Shown piece after piece: positions 36,423 through 48,299 of a stretch of DNA of 64,000 bases (positions are counted from its first letter, which is position 1; each line of letters begins with the position of its first letter). Under the pieces are notes generated by a model. It made no database searches. It worked only from the letters and a program-made list of their open reading frames with translations, and was not told where the DNA came from. The stretch lies in NCBI RefSeq assembly GCF_017491605.1, contig NZ_JAFGYY010000010.1, positions 1 through 64,000 of the forward strand, in the 5' to 3' direction. The position numbers and the translations under genes were made by a program. This DNA comes from Pseudomonas sp. 30_B. GTDB lineage: Bacteria; Pseudomonadota; Gammaproteobacteria; Pseudomonadales; Pseudomonadaceae.

Positions 36423-37703
36423 ATGAAAACCCTGGCACTCCTCGCCCTACTCGCTGCCCCTCTTTCGGGCCACGCCGCCAATGCGCTGGACCCGGCGCCA
36501 CAGGAACTGCTGCAACGTGGCGAGTATCTGGCCCGTGCCGGCGACTGCGCCGCCTGCCACACCGCGCCGGGCGGCAAGCCCTTCGCCGGCGGCCTGCCGC
36601 TGACCACGCCGCTGGGCGCGGTGTACTCCACCAACATCACACCCGACCCGAAAACCGGCATCGGCAGCTACAGCTACGACGACTTCGCCCGCGCCCTGCG
36701 CGACGGCGTGGCCAAGGGCGGCACCCGCCTCTACCCGGCGATGCCCTACACCGCCTACGCGAAGATCAACGACGACGACATGAAGGCGCTCTACGCCTGG
36801 TTCCTCAACGGCGGCGTGCAGGCGGTGGCGCAGCCCAACCAGGATTCGGACATCGCCTGGCCGCTGGACGTGCGCTGGCCACTGGCAATCTGGAACCTGC
36901 TGTTCCACGACGATGCGGTCTACCAGAACAATCCGAAGCAGGGTGCCGCCTGGAACCGTGGCGCCTACCTGGTCCAGGGCCTGGCCCACTGTGGCACCTG
37001 CCACACCCCTCGCGGCATGGCCTTCCAGGAGAAGGCCATGAACGAACAGGGCACCGGCTTCCTCGCCGGTGCCGCCCTGGGCGGCTGGTACGCCTTCAAC
37101 ATCACCCCCGACACCCACAGCGGCATCGGCGGCTGGAGCGACGCGGAGATCGTGCAGTACCTCAAGACCGGCGGCGTGCCGGGCAAGGCCCAGGCCGCGG
37201 GCCCCATGGGCGAGGCGGTGGAGCACAGCTTCCAGTACCTGACGGAAGCGGACCTGCAAGCCATCGCCACCTACCTGCGCAGCGTCCCGGCGTTCAGCGA
37301 TGGCGAGCGCAAGGCGCGCTTCCAGTGGGGCAAGCCGGCCGAGGACGTGGTCACCCTGCGCGGCCAGGACTTCGCCACGCAAAATCAGGTCGACGGCGCC
37401 CGCCTCTACCTGGGCAATTGCGCCAGCTGCCACTCCTGGAGCGGCGAAGGGGTGAAGGACGGCTATTACCCGATGCTGCTGAAGAACAGCGCGGTCGGCG
37501 CCCTGCAACCGGACAACCTGGTGCAGGTGGTACTCGGCGGCGTGCACCGCAAGGTCGGCGACCAGGAGCTGTTCATGCCGGGCTTCGCGGGGACGCTCAA
37601 TGACGAGCAGATCGCCACCCTGGTGAACTACCTCACCGCGCAGTTCGGCAATCCGGAGGTGAAAGTCGACAGCGCGCGGGTCGCGGAAATACGCCAGCCC
37701 TGA
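36423..37703 (+). CDS. Triheme cytochrome c subunit of the periplasmic dehydrogenase
   Basis: A 426-residue protein with a signal peptide (MKTLALLALLAAPLSGHA) and three heme-c sites CAACH, CGTCH and CASCH, evenly spaced in three cytochrome domains. It is the usual third subunit of gluconate, sorbitol and alcohol dehydrogenase complexes and passes electrons to ubiquinone or the terminal oxidases. It starts two bases after the flavoprotein stop. Likely methionine sixth ligands lie in the YPAMPYTAY and FMPGFAGT regions. Confidence 0.93.
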   Translation: MKTLALLALLAAPLSGHAANALDPAPQELLQRGEYLARAGDCAACHTAPGGKPFAGGLPLTTPLGAVYSTNITPDPKTGIGSYSYDDFARALRDGVAKGGTRLYPAMPYTAYAKINDDDMKALYAWFLNGGVQAVAQPNQDSDIAWPLDVRWPLAIWNLLFHDDAVYQNNPKQGAAWNRGAYLVQGLAHCGTCHTPRGMAFQEKAMNEQGTGFLAGAALGGWYAFNITPDTHSGIGGWSDAEIVQYLKTGGVPGKAQAAGPMGEAVEHSFQYLTEADLQAIATYLRSVPAFSDGERKARFQWGKPAEDVVTLRGQDFATQNQVDGARLYLGNCASCHSWSGEGVKDGYYPMLLKNSAVGALQPDNLVQVVLGGVHRKVGDQELFMPGFAGTLNDEQIATLVNYLTAQFGNPEVKVDSARVAEIRQP

Positions 37704-37821
37704 GCCTCATCCCGACATAGTGGCGGGCCGCCACCCCACGACGAAGACGGCCCGCCCGCGTTGACAGCCTCCCCCTGCTCGCGGAAGCTCCCTTACCCCT
37801 GGAGTCGTCGCGGAACAACGG

Positions 37822-40227
37822 ATGTCCATGTCCCACAAGACCAAGAAGCCTCGCCCCACTCCCCACGCGCCCCAACCGTCCGCACCGCGCCGCACCTGGC
37901 TCGCCGTGGTGGCCGGGCTGCTGCTGGCGGCCACCGTCGGCGCCTGGATCTGGGTTGAGCAGGACAACGGCGTCACCCTGCCGAGCGGCCATCCGCCGGT
38001 CCAGAACTCCGCACCGGCTGCACAGGCGCCGACACCTGCGCCGCAATCCGCGCAACTGGTTGCCGAATCCACCTGCACCGGGTGCCACCAGACACAGACC
38101 AAGGACTGGCAGGGCTCCCATCACCAGCAGGCGATGAAGCCGGCCAGCGAAGGCAACGTGCTCGGCGATTTCGCCGACGTCACCTTCAAGGGCGAGGTCG
38201 AGACCACCCGTTTCTTCCGCAAGGGCGACGAATACTGGGTCAATACCCCTGGCAACGACGGCAAGCCGGCGGACTTCAAGGTGGCCTACACCTTCGGCAT
38301 CGAACCCTTGCAGCAGTATCTGCTGGAGTACCCGGGCGGCCGCCTGCAGGCCCTCGGCGTCGCCTGGGATAGCCGCAAGCAGCACTGGTTCCAGCTGATG
38401 CCCGGCCAACGCATCGATTACAAGGACGAGCTGCACTGGACCCGTCCGGCGCAGAACGCCAACTTCATGTGCGTCGAGTGCCATACCACCGGCTTCAAGC
38501 GCAATTACGACGCCAAAACCGACAGCTTCGCCAGCCACTGGAACAGCCTCGGCGTCGGCTGCCAGGCCTGTCACGGCCCGGCATCGAAGCACCTGGAATG
38601 GGCGCAGAAACCGGATCGCAGCGCCGACAAGGGCTTCGAGGTGCCGCTGAAAAATGCCAGCCAGAGCACCGTGGTGGAAACCTGCGCACGCTGCCACGCC
38701 CGCCGCGCGCCGCTGGGCGACGGCTACCAGAACAAAAACCGCTTCATGGACGACTACCTGCCCAGCACCCTGACCCGCGAGCTCTACGAGATCGACGGCA
38801 AGATCAAGGACGAGGTCTTCGAATGGGGCTCCTTCACCCAGAGCAAGATGTTCGCCAAGGGCGTGCAGTGCACCGACTGCCACAATCCCCACAGCGGCGA
38901 GCTGAAGGCGCCGGGCAATGGCGTCTGCCTGCAATGCCACAACACCGCCGGCAAGCCGGTGCGCCCGCAGATCGACGGCAAGGGCCTGAAGGCGAAGAAC
39001 TACGACTCGCCTGAGCACCATCACCACGAACCCGGCAGCCCCGGCGCGCAGTGCACGTCCTGTCACATGCCGGGCCGCTACTACATGGTCAACGACTACC
39101 GCCACGACCACGGCTTCAGCCTGCCCGACCCTGCGCACGCACGGCGCATCGGCGCGCCCGACGCCTGCCTGGCCTGCCACAAGGACACCCCGGCGAAGAA
39201 GATCGCCGAGCAGTTCCAGCAGTGGTACGCCAGCGAACAGCCGGCCAGGCCGAACGCCTCGGGCAATCCCACGCCACGCTACGACGACACCCTCTGGAAG
39301 GCCCGTGGCGGCAAGCCGGGCGCCTCCCGCGCGCTGCACCTGCTGCTGGCCTCGCCCGAGCTGCCGGCGATCCGCCGCGCGACGCTGCTGGCCGAACTGC
39401 CTGACTACCCCAGCCCCCGTTCGCTGGAGCTGGCGGCGCAGGGCCTGAAGGACCCCGATCCGCTGGTGCGCACGGCCGCCATCAACGTCGTCATGCCTCT
39501 CGCCAATGGGCCGCAGCAGGCCCTGGTGCTGGTGCCCCTGATGGCTCCCCTGCTGAATGACCCGATCCGTGCCGTGCGCATCACCGCGGCCTGGCAGTTG
39601 TCGCAGTTGCCGCCGCAGGCTCGCCCCGGCCTCGACGAGGCCCTGGACAAGGGGTTGCGCGAATACGAGGACGTCCATAAGAGCCTGGCGGAGCGCGCCG
39701 AGGCCAACCTCAACCTCGCCATGCTCTACCAGCGCACCGGTCGGAGCGACCAGGTGGAGCCGGCGCTCCGCGCGGCGATACAGCACAACCCGGACTTCCT
39801 GCCGGCCACCGTCACGCTGATCCAGTGGCTGGAAGCCAACGGTCGCCAGGCCGATGCCGGCCAACTGCTCGACGACGCCCTGCGCCAGCATCCGTCCGCC
39901 GGGCTGCTGCACCACGTCAAGGGCCTCGCCCTGGTGCGCCAGGGCGAGCGCCCGGCGGCGCTCAAGGAGCTGCGTGAAGCGGTGCGCCTGTCGCCGGACG
40001 ACGACCAGTTCCGCTACGTGCTGGCCATCGCCCTGCACGACAGCGGCGAAGCCGACGCCGCCGCCCATGAGCTGGAGGCACTGCTGCAGCGCCACCCGGC
40101 CAACCGTACGGCACGCCTGGCGCTGATCGGCTACCTGCGCGAGACCGGGCAGATGCAGAAAGTGCAGATGCTGCTGGCGGAACTGGAGCAACAGAATCCG
40201 GACGATCCCACGCTCAAGCGTGAGTGA
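37822..40227 (+). CDS. Membrane-anchored octaheme cytochrome c with TPR domain
   Basis: An 801-residue protein. A single N-terminal span (about residues 25-45) would place the rest in the periplasm. Eight CxxCH sites follow within about residues 84-460: CTGCH, CVECH, CQACH, CARCH, CTDCH, CLQCH, CTSCH and CLACH. The C-terminal half (~520-801) is helical with HEAT/TPR-like repeats (AMLYQRTGRSDQVEPALRAA, FRYVLAIALHDSGEADAAAH). Similar heme-TPR proteins are known in multiheme cytochrome families, but I cannot name a substrate. It is 118 bp downstream of the triheme cytochrome gene and could share its electron pathway. ATG at 37828 is an alternative start. Confidence 0.85.
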   Translation: MSMSHKTKKPRPTPHAPQPSAPRRTWLAVVAGLLLAATVGAWIWVEQDNGVTLPSGHPPVQNSAPAAQAPTPAPQSAQLVAESTCTGCHQTQTKDWQGSHHQQAMKPASEGNVLGDFADVTFKGEVETTRFFRKGDEYWVNTPGNDGKPADFKVAYTFGIEPLQQYLLEYPGGRLQALGVAWDSRKQHWFQLMPGQRIDYKDELHWTRPAQNANFMCVECHTTGFKRNYDAKTDSFASHWNSLGVGCQACHGPASKHLEWAQKPDRSADKGFEVPLKNASQSTVVETCARCHARRAPLGDGYQNKNRFMDDYLPSTLTRELYEIDGKIKDEVFEWGSFTQSKMFAKGVQCTDCHNPHSGELKAPGNGVCLQCHNTAGKPVRPQIDGKGLKAKNYDSPEHHHHEPGSPGAQCTSCHMPGRYYMVNDYRHDHGFSLPDPAHARRIGAPDACLACHKDTPAKKIAEQFQQWYASEQPARPNASGNPTPRYDDTLWKARGGKPGASRALHLLLASPELPAIRRATLLAELPDYPSPRSLELAAQGLKDPDPLVRTAAINVVMPLANGPQQALVLVPLMAPLLNDPIRAVRITAAWQLSQLPPQARPGLDEALDKGLREYEDVHKSLAERAEANLNLAMLYQRTGRSDQVEPALRAAIQHNPDFLPATVTLIQWLEANGRQADAGQLLDDALRQHPSAGLLHHVKGLALVRQGERPAALKELREAVRLSPDDDQFRYVLAIALHDSGEADAAAHELEALLQRHPANRTARLALIGYLRETGQMQKVQMLLAELEQQNPDDPTLKRE

Positions 40228-40300
40228 ATCTTCCGACGAGCAGGCGGGAACTCGGGAAGCGGCAAACGCTCTGACAGACGCACTCAACCAAGGAGTTACC

Positions 40301-40618
40301 ATGCGTCGCCGCTTCATCCCCGCCGTCATTGCGTTCACCCTATTCCCGCTGGCCTCGGCCATGGCCGAAGACAGCGACTTCTGGCACTCGGTCCTGACCT
40401 CCGGCGCCACCACCGCCTCGAGCTACCTGACCAGCCGCGACGACCACAAACTGGTTGGCCCGGCCCAGGACGATGCCGCCAGCTTCATCGCCACCGATGG
40501 CGCCATTCGCGGCCCCTACCTTGAGGCCGCGCTGCAGCAGATGCGCACCGGCAACCCGGCGCTGGCCAACGCCAGCGACGCGGAACTGGCCACCGCCCTG
40601 CTCGCCAGCCAACGCTGA
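40301..40618 (+). CDS. DUF2388-like exported protein (first of pair)
   Basis: A 105-residue protein with a signal peptide (MRRRFIPAVIAFTLFPLASAMA). The mature ~83 residues carry the pattern SGATTAS-YLTSRDDHKLVGPAQDDAASF-ATDGAIRGPYLEAAL, which I recognise as a Pseudomonas family annotated DUF2388. Function unknown. AAGGAG precedes the ATG. It begins 73 bp after the octaheme cytochrome gene and is followed by a paralogue. Confidence 0.8.
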   Translation: MRRRFIPAVIAFTLFPLASAMAEDSDFWHSVLTSGATTASSYLTSRDDHKLVGPAQDDAASFIATDGAIRGPYLEAALQQMRTGNPALANASDAELATALLASQR

Positions 40619-40732
40619 CCGCCACGGCGCGCGCTGCCTCCCCACACAGTGCGCGCCGCCCGGCGCAAAGGTGGAACTCCCCGCAAACCCCGCGCATCTC
40701 ACCTGTACACGGACCCTCCGGAGGTGATTCTG

Positions 40733-41059
40733 ATGCACACCGCCAAACTGGCCACCGTACTCGCCCTGCTCGCCCTGCCCGTTACCTCGGCCCTGGCCGA
40801 TGACTTCCTGCGCGATATCATCTCGTCCGGCGCGACCACCGCGTCGCTCTACCTGACCTTCAGGCATGACCACAAACTGATCGTCGCCGCCCAGGACGAC
40901 GCCAGCGCCTATGTCGCCAGCGACGGTGCGATCCGTGGCCCCTACCTTGAATCCGCCCTGACCCGCCTGCGCAACGACAATCCCAGCCTGCGTGATCGCA
41001 GCGACATGGACCTGGCCAACGCCATCCTGGCCCGCGGCGACGATGCACCTGCCCACTGA
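40733..41059 (+). CDS. DUF2388-like exported protein (second of pair)
   Basis: A 108-residue paralogue of the preceding protein. It has a signal peptide (MHTAKLATVLALLALPVTSALA), then ISSGATTASLYLTF, QDDASAYVASDGAIRGPYLESAL and an AILARGDD end. GGAGGTGA is well placed before ATG 40733. The two copies share about half their residues in the mature part. The pair forms a local duplication of unknown role. Confidence 0.8.
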   Translation: MHTAKLATVLALLALPVTSALADDFLRDIISSGATTASLYLTFRHDHKLIVAAQDDASAYVASDGAIRGPYLESALTRLRNDNPSLRDRSDMDLANAILARGDDAPAH

Positions 41060-41176
41060 ACCCCACCGACGCGGCCCCTGGCGCTCGCCACGGGCCGTTC
41101 CCTGCTGGCGGGGCCGGCGGGAGGATCGGGTTACTCCGCCCGCCCAGCGCCATTCCCTCGTGCTGACTGCCTCCCT

Positions 41177-41200
41177 GTAGGAGCGGGCCATGCCCGCGAT
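41177..41200. repeat. REP-like palindrome GTAGGAGCGGGCCATGCCCGCGAT
   Basis: Inverted version of the unit at 30991-31013 (GCGGGC-CAT-GCCCGC). Confidence 0.75.
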
Positions 41201-41340
41201 GCACCGGCAGATCAGCCAGGTTCGCCACAGGAGGCGCAAGGCCCTGACGTTTTCCTGTAGCAACGGGGTCCTCCGCGCGGGATTTCGCGGACAAGGGCTA
41301 GGCGCCCCCGTCTCTCCTACGGGAGCCAGAGCGCCACGCT

Positions 41341-41370
41341 CTGGCTCTGGCTCTGGCTCTGGTTCTGGCT
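41341..41370. repeat. Short tandem repeat (CTGGCT)n
   Basis: Five hexamers of CTGGCT (one reading CTGGTT) in a row directly at the left edge of copy B of the long repeat. The last unit, TTCTGGCT, is also present at the left edge of copy A, so the array seems to have expanded from the repeat border. Confidence 0.8.
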
Positions 41371-41747
41371 CCTTAAGACTTCCAGAAAAACATCCGAGCA
41401 CTCCGAACGGCCCCTTCAGGAGGCCGAGTGGAATCGGAGTTTCAGGGGTTGAGCGGCATGGATGCCGCGAGAGCGTCGTTGGGCCAGGGATGGCCCGTCG
41501 ACGCGTGCCCCTGAAACTTCGATGGAGCGAGGGGAGTCCCGCGAAGCGGGACCCGGATGATGGGGCAAGCCTTCTTGGTTACTTCTTCGGCGTTTGGAAG
41601 AAGTAACTCGCCCGAGGGGGCGAAATAAAATCTTTCAGCGCACGCCGATGCGGCGCAGAAACACCCAAAGCCAAGACGGCGGATAACGCTAGAGGCGTTA
41701 TTCGCCCTACGAAGAGCAGCAGCATCGCGGACGAAGTCCGCTCCTAC
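41361..41747 (+). repeat. Long composite repeat, copy B (candidate structured RNA)
   Basis: Second copy of the element at 31032. The 16-bp stem is 41433-41448 with 41508-41523; hairpins 41453-41468 (loop AUGGAU) and 41481-41496 (loop AGGGAU) are identical to copy A. Hairpin 41536-41552 reads GTCCCGC-GAA-GCGGGAC, and hairpin 41578-41607 reads GTTACTTCTTC with GAAGAAGTAAC. Both keep full pairing although the bases differ from copy A. TCGCCC-GAGG-GGGCGA (41608-41623) and the two terminal palindromes (41680-41710, 41724-41747) are conserved. Confidence 0.85.
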
Positions 41748-41782
41748 GAAACGTGGTTACAGGCGCCTCCGCCACTGGGACA

Positions 41783-41806
41783 ATTCGCGAGCAAGCTCGC
41801 TCCTAC
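41783..41806. repeat. Single REP-like unit ATTCGCGAGCAAGCTCGCTCC
   Basis: One half of the pair type seen at 10427-10450 and 58731-58754, followed by TACGAAA. Confidence 0.75.
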
Positions 41807-41842
41807 GAAAAGCCCGTCCATAGCGGCGAAATCATCACCACG

Positions 41843-41868
41843 AAAAAGCCGCCCGAAGGCGGCTTTTT
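41843..41868. terminator. Terminator of the gcv operon
   Basis: AAAAAGCCGCC-CGAA-GGCGGCTTTTT, a perfect 11-bp stem with tetraloop, 17 bp beyond the gcvP stop; T-tracts exist on both strands. Confidence 0.9.
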
Positions 41869-41884
41869 CAGTTCGACTCAGCGA

Positions 41885-44761
<2,877 letters not shown>

Positions 44762-44789
44762 GGCGTCGGCTCTCGAAAGGTCGTGCCTG

Positions 44790-44821
44790 AAAAGAACAGG
44801 CCCCGACGAATCGAGGCCTGT
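44790..44821 (-). terminator. Terminator-like hairpin between gcvH and gcvP
   Basis: On the - strand ACAGGCCTCG...CGGGGCCTGT forms a stem (44796-44821) followed by TCTTTT. It lies inside the operon, so it may lower gcvP expression relative to gcvH or be an attenuator. Confidence 0.55.
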
Positions 44822-44836
44822 GTGTACAGCGGTGTC

Positions 44837-45226
44837 TTACGCGTCGGCGTCGCTGGCAGCGCGGTAGCCGGCGGCGTCCAGCAGCTTGTCCAGCTCGGCC
44901 GGGTTGCTCGGCTTGAGCTTGAAGAACCAGGAGCCGTACGGGTCGTTGTTCACTTCTTCAGGGGTGTCGGCCAGCACGTCGTTGACGGCGATGACTTCGC
45001 CGCCCACCGGGGCATAGATGTCCGAGGCGGCCTTCACCGACTCGACCACACCGGCTTCCTGGCCGGCGGCGAGGGTCTTGCCCACTTCCGGCAGTTCGAC
45101 GAAGACCACGTCGCCCAGGGCTTCCTGGGCGTGGTCGGAGATGCCCACGGTCACGGTACCGTCGGCTTCCAGGCGCGCCCACTCATGGCTGGCGGCGTAA
45201 CGCAGGTCGGCGGGGATATTGCTCAT
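44837..45226 (-). CDS. gcvH: Glycine cleavage system H protein
   Basis: Lipoyl carrier that shuttles the aminomethyl intermediate between P, T and L proteins. 129 residues. The lipoylated Lys65 is in [17 protein letters not shown], with the conserved [21 protein letters not shown] upstream. ATG 45226 gives the normal N-terminus ([16 protein letters not shown]); a 17-residue longer frame is unlikely. Between gcvT and gcvP in the operon. Confidence 0.97.
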   Translation of the reverse strand: MSNIPADLRYAASHEWARLEADGTVTVGISDHAQEALGDVVFVELPEVGKTLAAGQEAGVVESVKAASDIYAPVGGEVIAVNDVLADTPEEVNNDPYGSWFFKLKPSNPAELDKLLDAAGYRAASDADA

Positions 45227-45292
45227 GTTGTTTTTCCTCGGTGACTGGGCGACGGGCGGCGGTGCCGCCCTATTCAAGTTAGATCATGCAAT

Positions 45293-46375
45293 TTAGATCA
45301 GGGCTTTGCCATGACGCACGAAATTCGGCTGAACGACGCGAACCGGGTACCACTTGCCACGGATTTCCACTTCGGCGCGGTCGCCGGTGGCCGCCGGCAC
45401 GCGGGCCAGGGCGATGGATTTGCCCAGCGTCGGGGAGAAGCTGCCGCTGGTGATCTCGCCATCGCCGACACCGGCGACGCGCACGACCTGGTGGGCGCGC
45501 AGCACGCCGCGCTCTTCCAGCACCAGACCGACCAGCTTGGGCGTATCGCCCGCAGCTTTCTGCGCTTCCAGCGCCTTGCGGCCGATGAAGTCGCGCCCGG
45601 CCGGCTCCCAGGCGATGGTCCAGCCCATGTTGGCGGCCAGCGGGGAGATGTCTTCGTCCATGTCCTGGCCGTAGAGGTTCATCCCGGCTTCCAGGCGCAG
45701 GGTATCGCGCGCGCCCAGGCCCGCCGGGGCAATGCCGGCGCCGACCAGTTCGTTGAGGAAGCCCGGCGCCTCGGCGGCCGGCAGCATGATTTCCAGGCCG
45801 TCCTCACCGGTATAGCCGGTGCGGGCGATGAACCAGTCACCGTCGGCCTTGCCCTGGAAGGGCTTGAGTTCGCGGATCAGCGCGGCGCGCGAGGGGGTGA
45901 CCAGCTCGGCGGTCTTCTCGCGGGCATTCGGGCCCTGCACGGCCAGCATGGCGAGGTCCGCGCGCTCGGTCAGGGTGACGTCGAAGCCTTCGGTATGGGC
46001 CTGCATCCAGGCCATGTCCTTGTCGCGGGTGGAGGCGTTGACCACCACGCGGTAGCCGTACACGCCGAGGTAGACGATCAGGTCGTCAACCACCCCGCCA
46101 CGGTCGTTGAGCATGCCGCTGTACAGCGCCTTGCCCGGGGTTTGCAGTCGTTCGACGTCGTTGGCCAGGAGTCGTTGCAGGTATTCCTTCGCCTGCGGAC
46201 CGGTGACGTCGACCACGGTCATGTGGGAAACGTCGAACACGCCGCAGTCGCGACGTACCTGGTGGTGCTCTTCGACTTGCGAACCGTAGTGCAGCGGCAT
46301 GTCCCAGCCGCCGAAATCGACGATCTTGGCGCCGAGGGCGACGTGCAAATCATAGAGCGGTGTGCGCTGTCCCAT
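45293..46375 (-). CDS. gcvT: Glycine cleavage system aminomethyltransferase, T protein
   Basis: Transfers the methylene group from the H protein to tetrahydrofolate and releases ammonia. 360 residues. Family motifs are [36 protein letters not shown] and the C-terminal FVRHGKAL. The start [10 protein letters not shown] follows GGAAGGAG. First gene of the operon; a possible -10 element lies about 65 bp upstream. Confidence 0.97.
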   Translation of the reverse strand: MGQRTPLYDLHVALGAKIVDFGGWDMPLHYGSQVEEHHQVRRDCGVFDVSHMTVVDVTGPQAKEYLQRLLANDVERLQTPGKALYSGMLNDRGGVVDDLIVYLGVYGYRVVVNASTRDKDMAWMQAHTEGFDVTLTERADLAMLAVQGPNAREKTAELVTPSRAALIRELKPFQGKADGDWFIARTGYTGEDGLEIMLPAAEAPGFLNELVGAGIAPAGLGARDTLRLEAGMNLYGQDMDEDISPLAANMGWTIAWEPAGRDFIGRKALEAQKAAGDTPKLVGLVLEERGVLRAHQVVRVAGVGDGEITSGSFSPTLGKSIALARVPAATGDRAEVEIRGKWYPVRVVQPNFVRHGKALI

Positions 46376-46438
46376 GGGTGGTCTCCTTCCGGGCGAGGCG
46401 GGTGCGGAGCGCGAGTACGGCCCGCACGAAACGCGCGC

Positions 46439-46444
46439 ATTGTA
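46439..46444 (-). promoter_or_regulatory. Possible -10 box of the gcv operon
   Basis: TACAAT on the - strand, 64 bp before the gcvT start, with a weak TGTCCA 17 bp upstream. The 112-bp leader is too short and lacks the features of a glycine riboswitch. Confidence 0.4.
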
Positions 46445-46487
46445 GTCGCATGACCGGCCCGTGGACAGCGGGTCCGACGGTCGAATC

Positions 46488-48107
46488 TCAGCGATCGGCG
46501 CAACCGGCCGCGCGGGCTGAACGACGGATAAGGCCGATGACCGGGAACAGCCCCACCAGCACCAGCGTCAGGGCCGGCAACGCGGCCCGCGCCCACTCGC
46601 CCTCGCTGGTCATTTCGAAGACGCGCACGGCCAGCGTGTCCCAACCAAAGGGGCGCATCAGCAGCGTCGCGGGCATTTCCTTGAGCACATCGACGAACAC
46701 CAGCAGCGCGGCGCTCAGCGTCCCCGGCAGCAACAGGGGCAGGTAGACCCTGAAGAATAGTCCCGCTCCGCCCACTCCGAGACTGCGCGATGCCTCCGGC
46801 AGCGACGGACGGATACGCGCCAGGGCGCCCTCCAGCGGGCCGTGGGCCACCGCCATGAAGCGGATCAGGTAGGCCACCAGCAGCGCGCCGAGGCTGCCCA
46901 GCAGCAGGGGTTTGCCGGCGCCGCCCAAGGCGGAGGACAGCGGGATCACCGCATGGTTATCCAGCCAGCTGAAGGCCAGCATGATCGCCACCGCCAGCAC
47001 CGAGCCGGGCAGCGCGTAGCCAAGGTTGGAAATACCGACCGCCGAACGCACCGCCGCGGTGGGCGACAAGCGGCGGGCAAAGGCCAGCAACAGCGCCACC
47101 GCCACCGTCAACAGCGCGGCAAGCGCGCCCAGGTAAAGGCTGTGCAGGATCAGCCCCCAGTAACGCTCGTCGAGGTCGAAGCGGCCCTTCTGCCAGCACC
47201 AGGCCAGCAGTTGCAGCAGCGGAATGACGAAGGCGCAGGCGAATACCAGCAGGCACCAGGCCGTCGCCGCGAACGCCTTCCAACCATGCAGGCGATACAG
47301 GGCAGCACCACGCGGCCGCTCGCTGGGCACTCCGCTGCGGCCCCGGCTGTAACGCTCGCCCAGCAGTACCAGCATGACGAAGAGCAGCAGCAGGCTGGCC
47401 AACTGGGTGGCGCTGGAGAGGCTGTAGAAGCCATACCAGGTCTTGTACACCGCAGTGGTGAAGGTATCGAAGTTGAACACCGAGACGGTGCCGAAGTCCG
47501 CCAGGGTCTCCATGATCGCCAGGGCAAGGCCCGCGCCGATGGCCGGCCGCGCCATGGGCAGGGCGACCCGCCAGAACGCCATCCAGGGCGACAGCCCGAG
47601 GACCCGCGCCGCCTCGGTCAGCCCGCGCCCCTGGGCGAGGAAGGCGGTGCGCGCCAGCAGGTAGACGTAGGGGTAGAACACCAGCACCAGGACGATGATC
47701 ACCCCGCCGGTGGAGCGCACCCGGGGCAGCCGCAGGCCGCTGCCGAACCACTCGCGCAGCAGCGTCTGCACCGGTCCGGCAAAGTCCAGCAGGCCGACGA
47801 AGACGAACGCCAGAACGTAGGCCGGCACCGCGAAGGGCAGCATCAACGCCCAGTCCAGCCAGCGCCGGCCGGGGAATTCGCAGAGGCTGGTGAGCCAGGC
47901 GAGACTCACGCCCAGCAGCGTCACCCCAACGCCGACGCCGCCGACCAGCACCAGCGTGTTGCCCAGCAGGCGCGGTAGCTGGGTATCCCAGAGGTGCGCC
48001 CAGATTTCCCGGTCGATCTCCGCCCAGCTCAGCAGCAGCACGCTGATCGGCAGCAATACCAGGGCGGCAACGATGAAGGTGATGGGATACCAGCGGTTGA
48101 AGCGCAT
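46488..48107 (-). CDS. hitB: Ferric iron ABC transporter permease (FbpB/HitB type)
   Basis: A 539-residue inner-membrane protein with two fused permease halves (about 12 spans), each carrying an EAA-type loop (for example [27 protein letters not shown] and [24 protein letters not shown]). This two-half permease is typical of the Fe3+ transporters FbpB/SfuB/HitB. It is encoded near, on the same strand as, the ferric-binding protein gene; no ATPase gene of this system is in the window. The gap to gcvT downstream is 112 bp. Confidence 0.9.
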   Translation of the reverse strand: MRFNRWYPITFIVAALVLLPISVLLLSWAEIDREIWAHLWDTQLPRLLGNTLVLVGGVGVGVTLLGVSLAWLTSLCEFPGRRWLDWALMLPFAVPAYVLAFVFVGLLDFAGPVQTLLREWFGSGLRLPRVRSTGGVIIVLVLVFYPYVYLLARTAFLAQGRGLTEAARVLGLSPWMAFWRVALPMARPAIGAGLALAIMETLADFGTVSVFNFDTFTTAVYKTWYGFYSLSSATQLASLLLLFVMLVLLGERYSRGRSGVPSERPRGAALYRLHGWKAFAATAWCLLVFACAFVIPLLQLLAWCWQKGRFDLDERYWGLILHSLYLGALAALLTVAVALLLAFARRLSPTAAVRSAVGISNLGYALPGSVLAVAIMLAFSWLDNHAVIPLSSALGGAGKPLLLGSLGALLVAYLIRFMAVAHGPLEGALARIRPSLPEASRSLGVGGAGLFFRVYLPLLLPGTLSAALLVFVDVLKEMPATLLMRPFGWDTLAVRVFEMTSEGEWARAALPALTLVLVGLFPVIGLIRRSARAAGCADR

Positions 48108-48299
48108 GTAACGGGTTATCCAGAAACGTCCGTGGGCGCTCTCGCTTGAAGAGCATCAGTGTCAGGCGTATCCGAATGACACCGGGAAATATCCGCTCGC
48201 AGACTCGAAATCAACTGATCGCGAGGATGCAGGGATAAAGCGCAAGGTAGAGCGGTCGAATCGGCCACTTTGCCACCGCCGTCCCTCAGGAGAAACCCC

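Larger units (their letters stand above)
41060..41884. other. 825-bp repeat-rich region between convergent genes (no gene)
   Basis: Contains one GC-rich stem near 41073-41096, a REP-like palindrome (41177), a CTGGCT tandem repeat (41341), copy B of the long repeat (41361-41747), another REP-like palindrome (41783) and the gcvP terminator. Open frames here follow the repeats and are not considered genes. Confidence 0.7.

Noticed and set aside
37633..40413. 926-codon - strand frame opposite the octaheme cytochrome
   Set aside because: Shadow frame; the + strand has eight CxxCH motifs and TPRs.
41341..41370. CRISPR-like repetition
   Set aside because: Contiguous hexamers without spacers and no cas genes; a simple tandem repeat.
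41190..41606. Open frame in repeat copy B ending ...LLGYFFGVWKK, and its counterparts in copy A (31131-31367)
   Set aside because: The frames are interrupted differently in the two copies, and base changes follow hairpin pairing rather than codon positions, so RNA/DNA structure explains them better than protein.
46376..46487. Glycine riboswitch upstream of gcvT
   Set aside because: Only 112 bp between genes and none of the conserved tandem-aptamer elements is visible.
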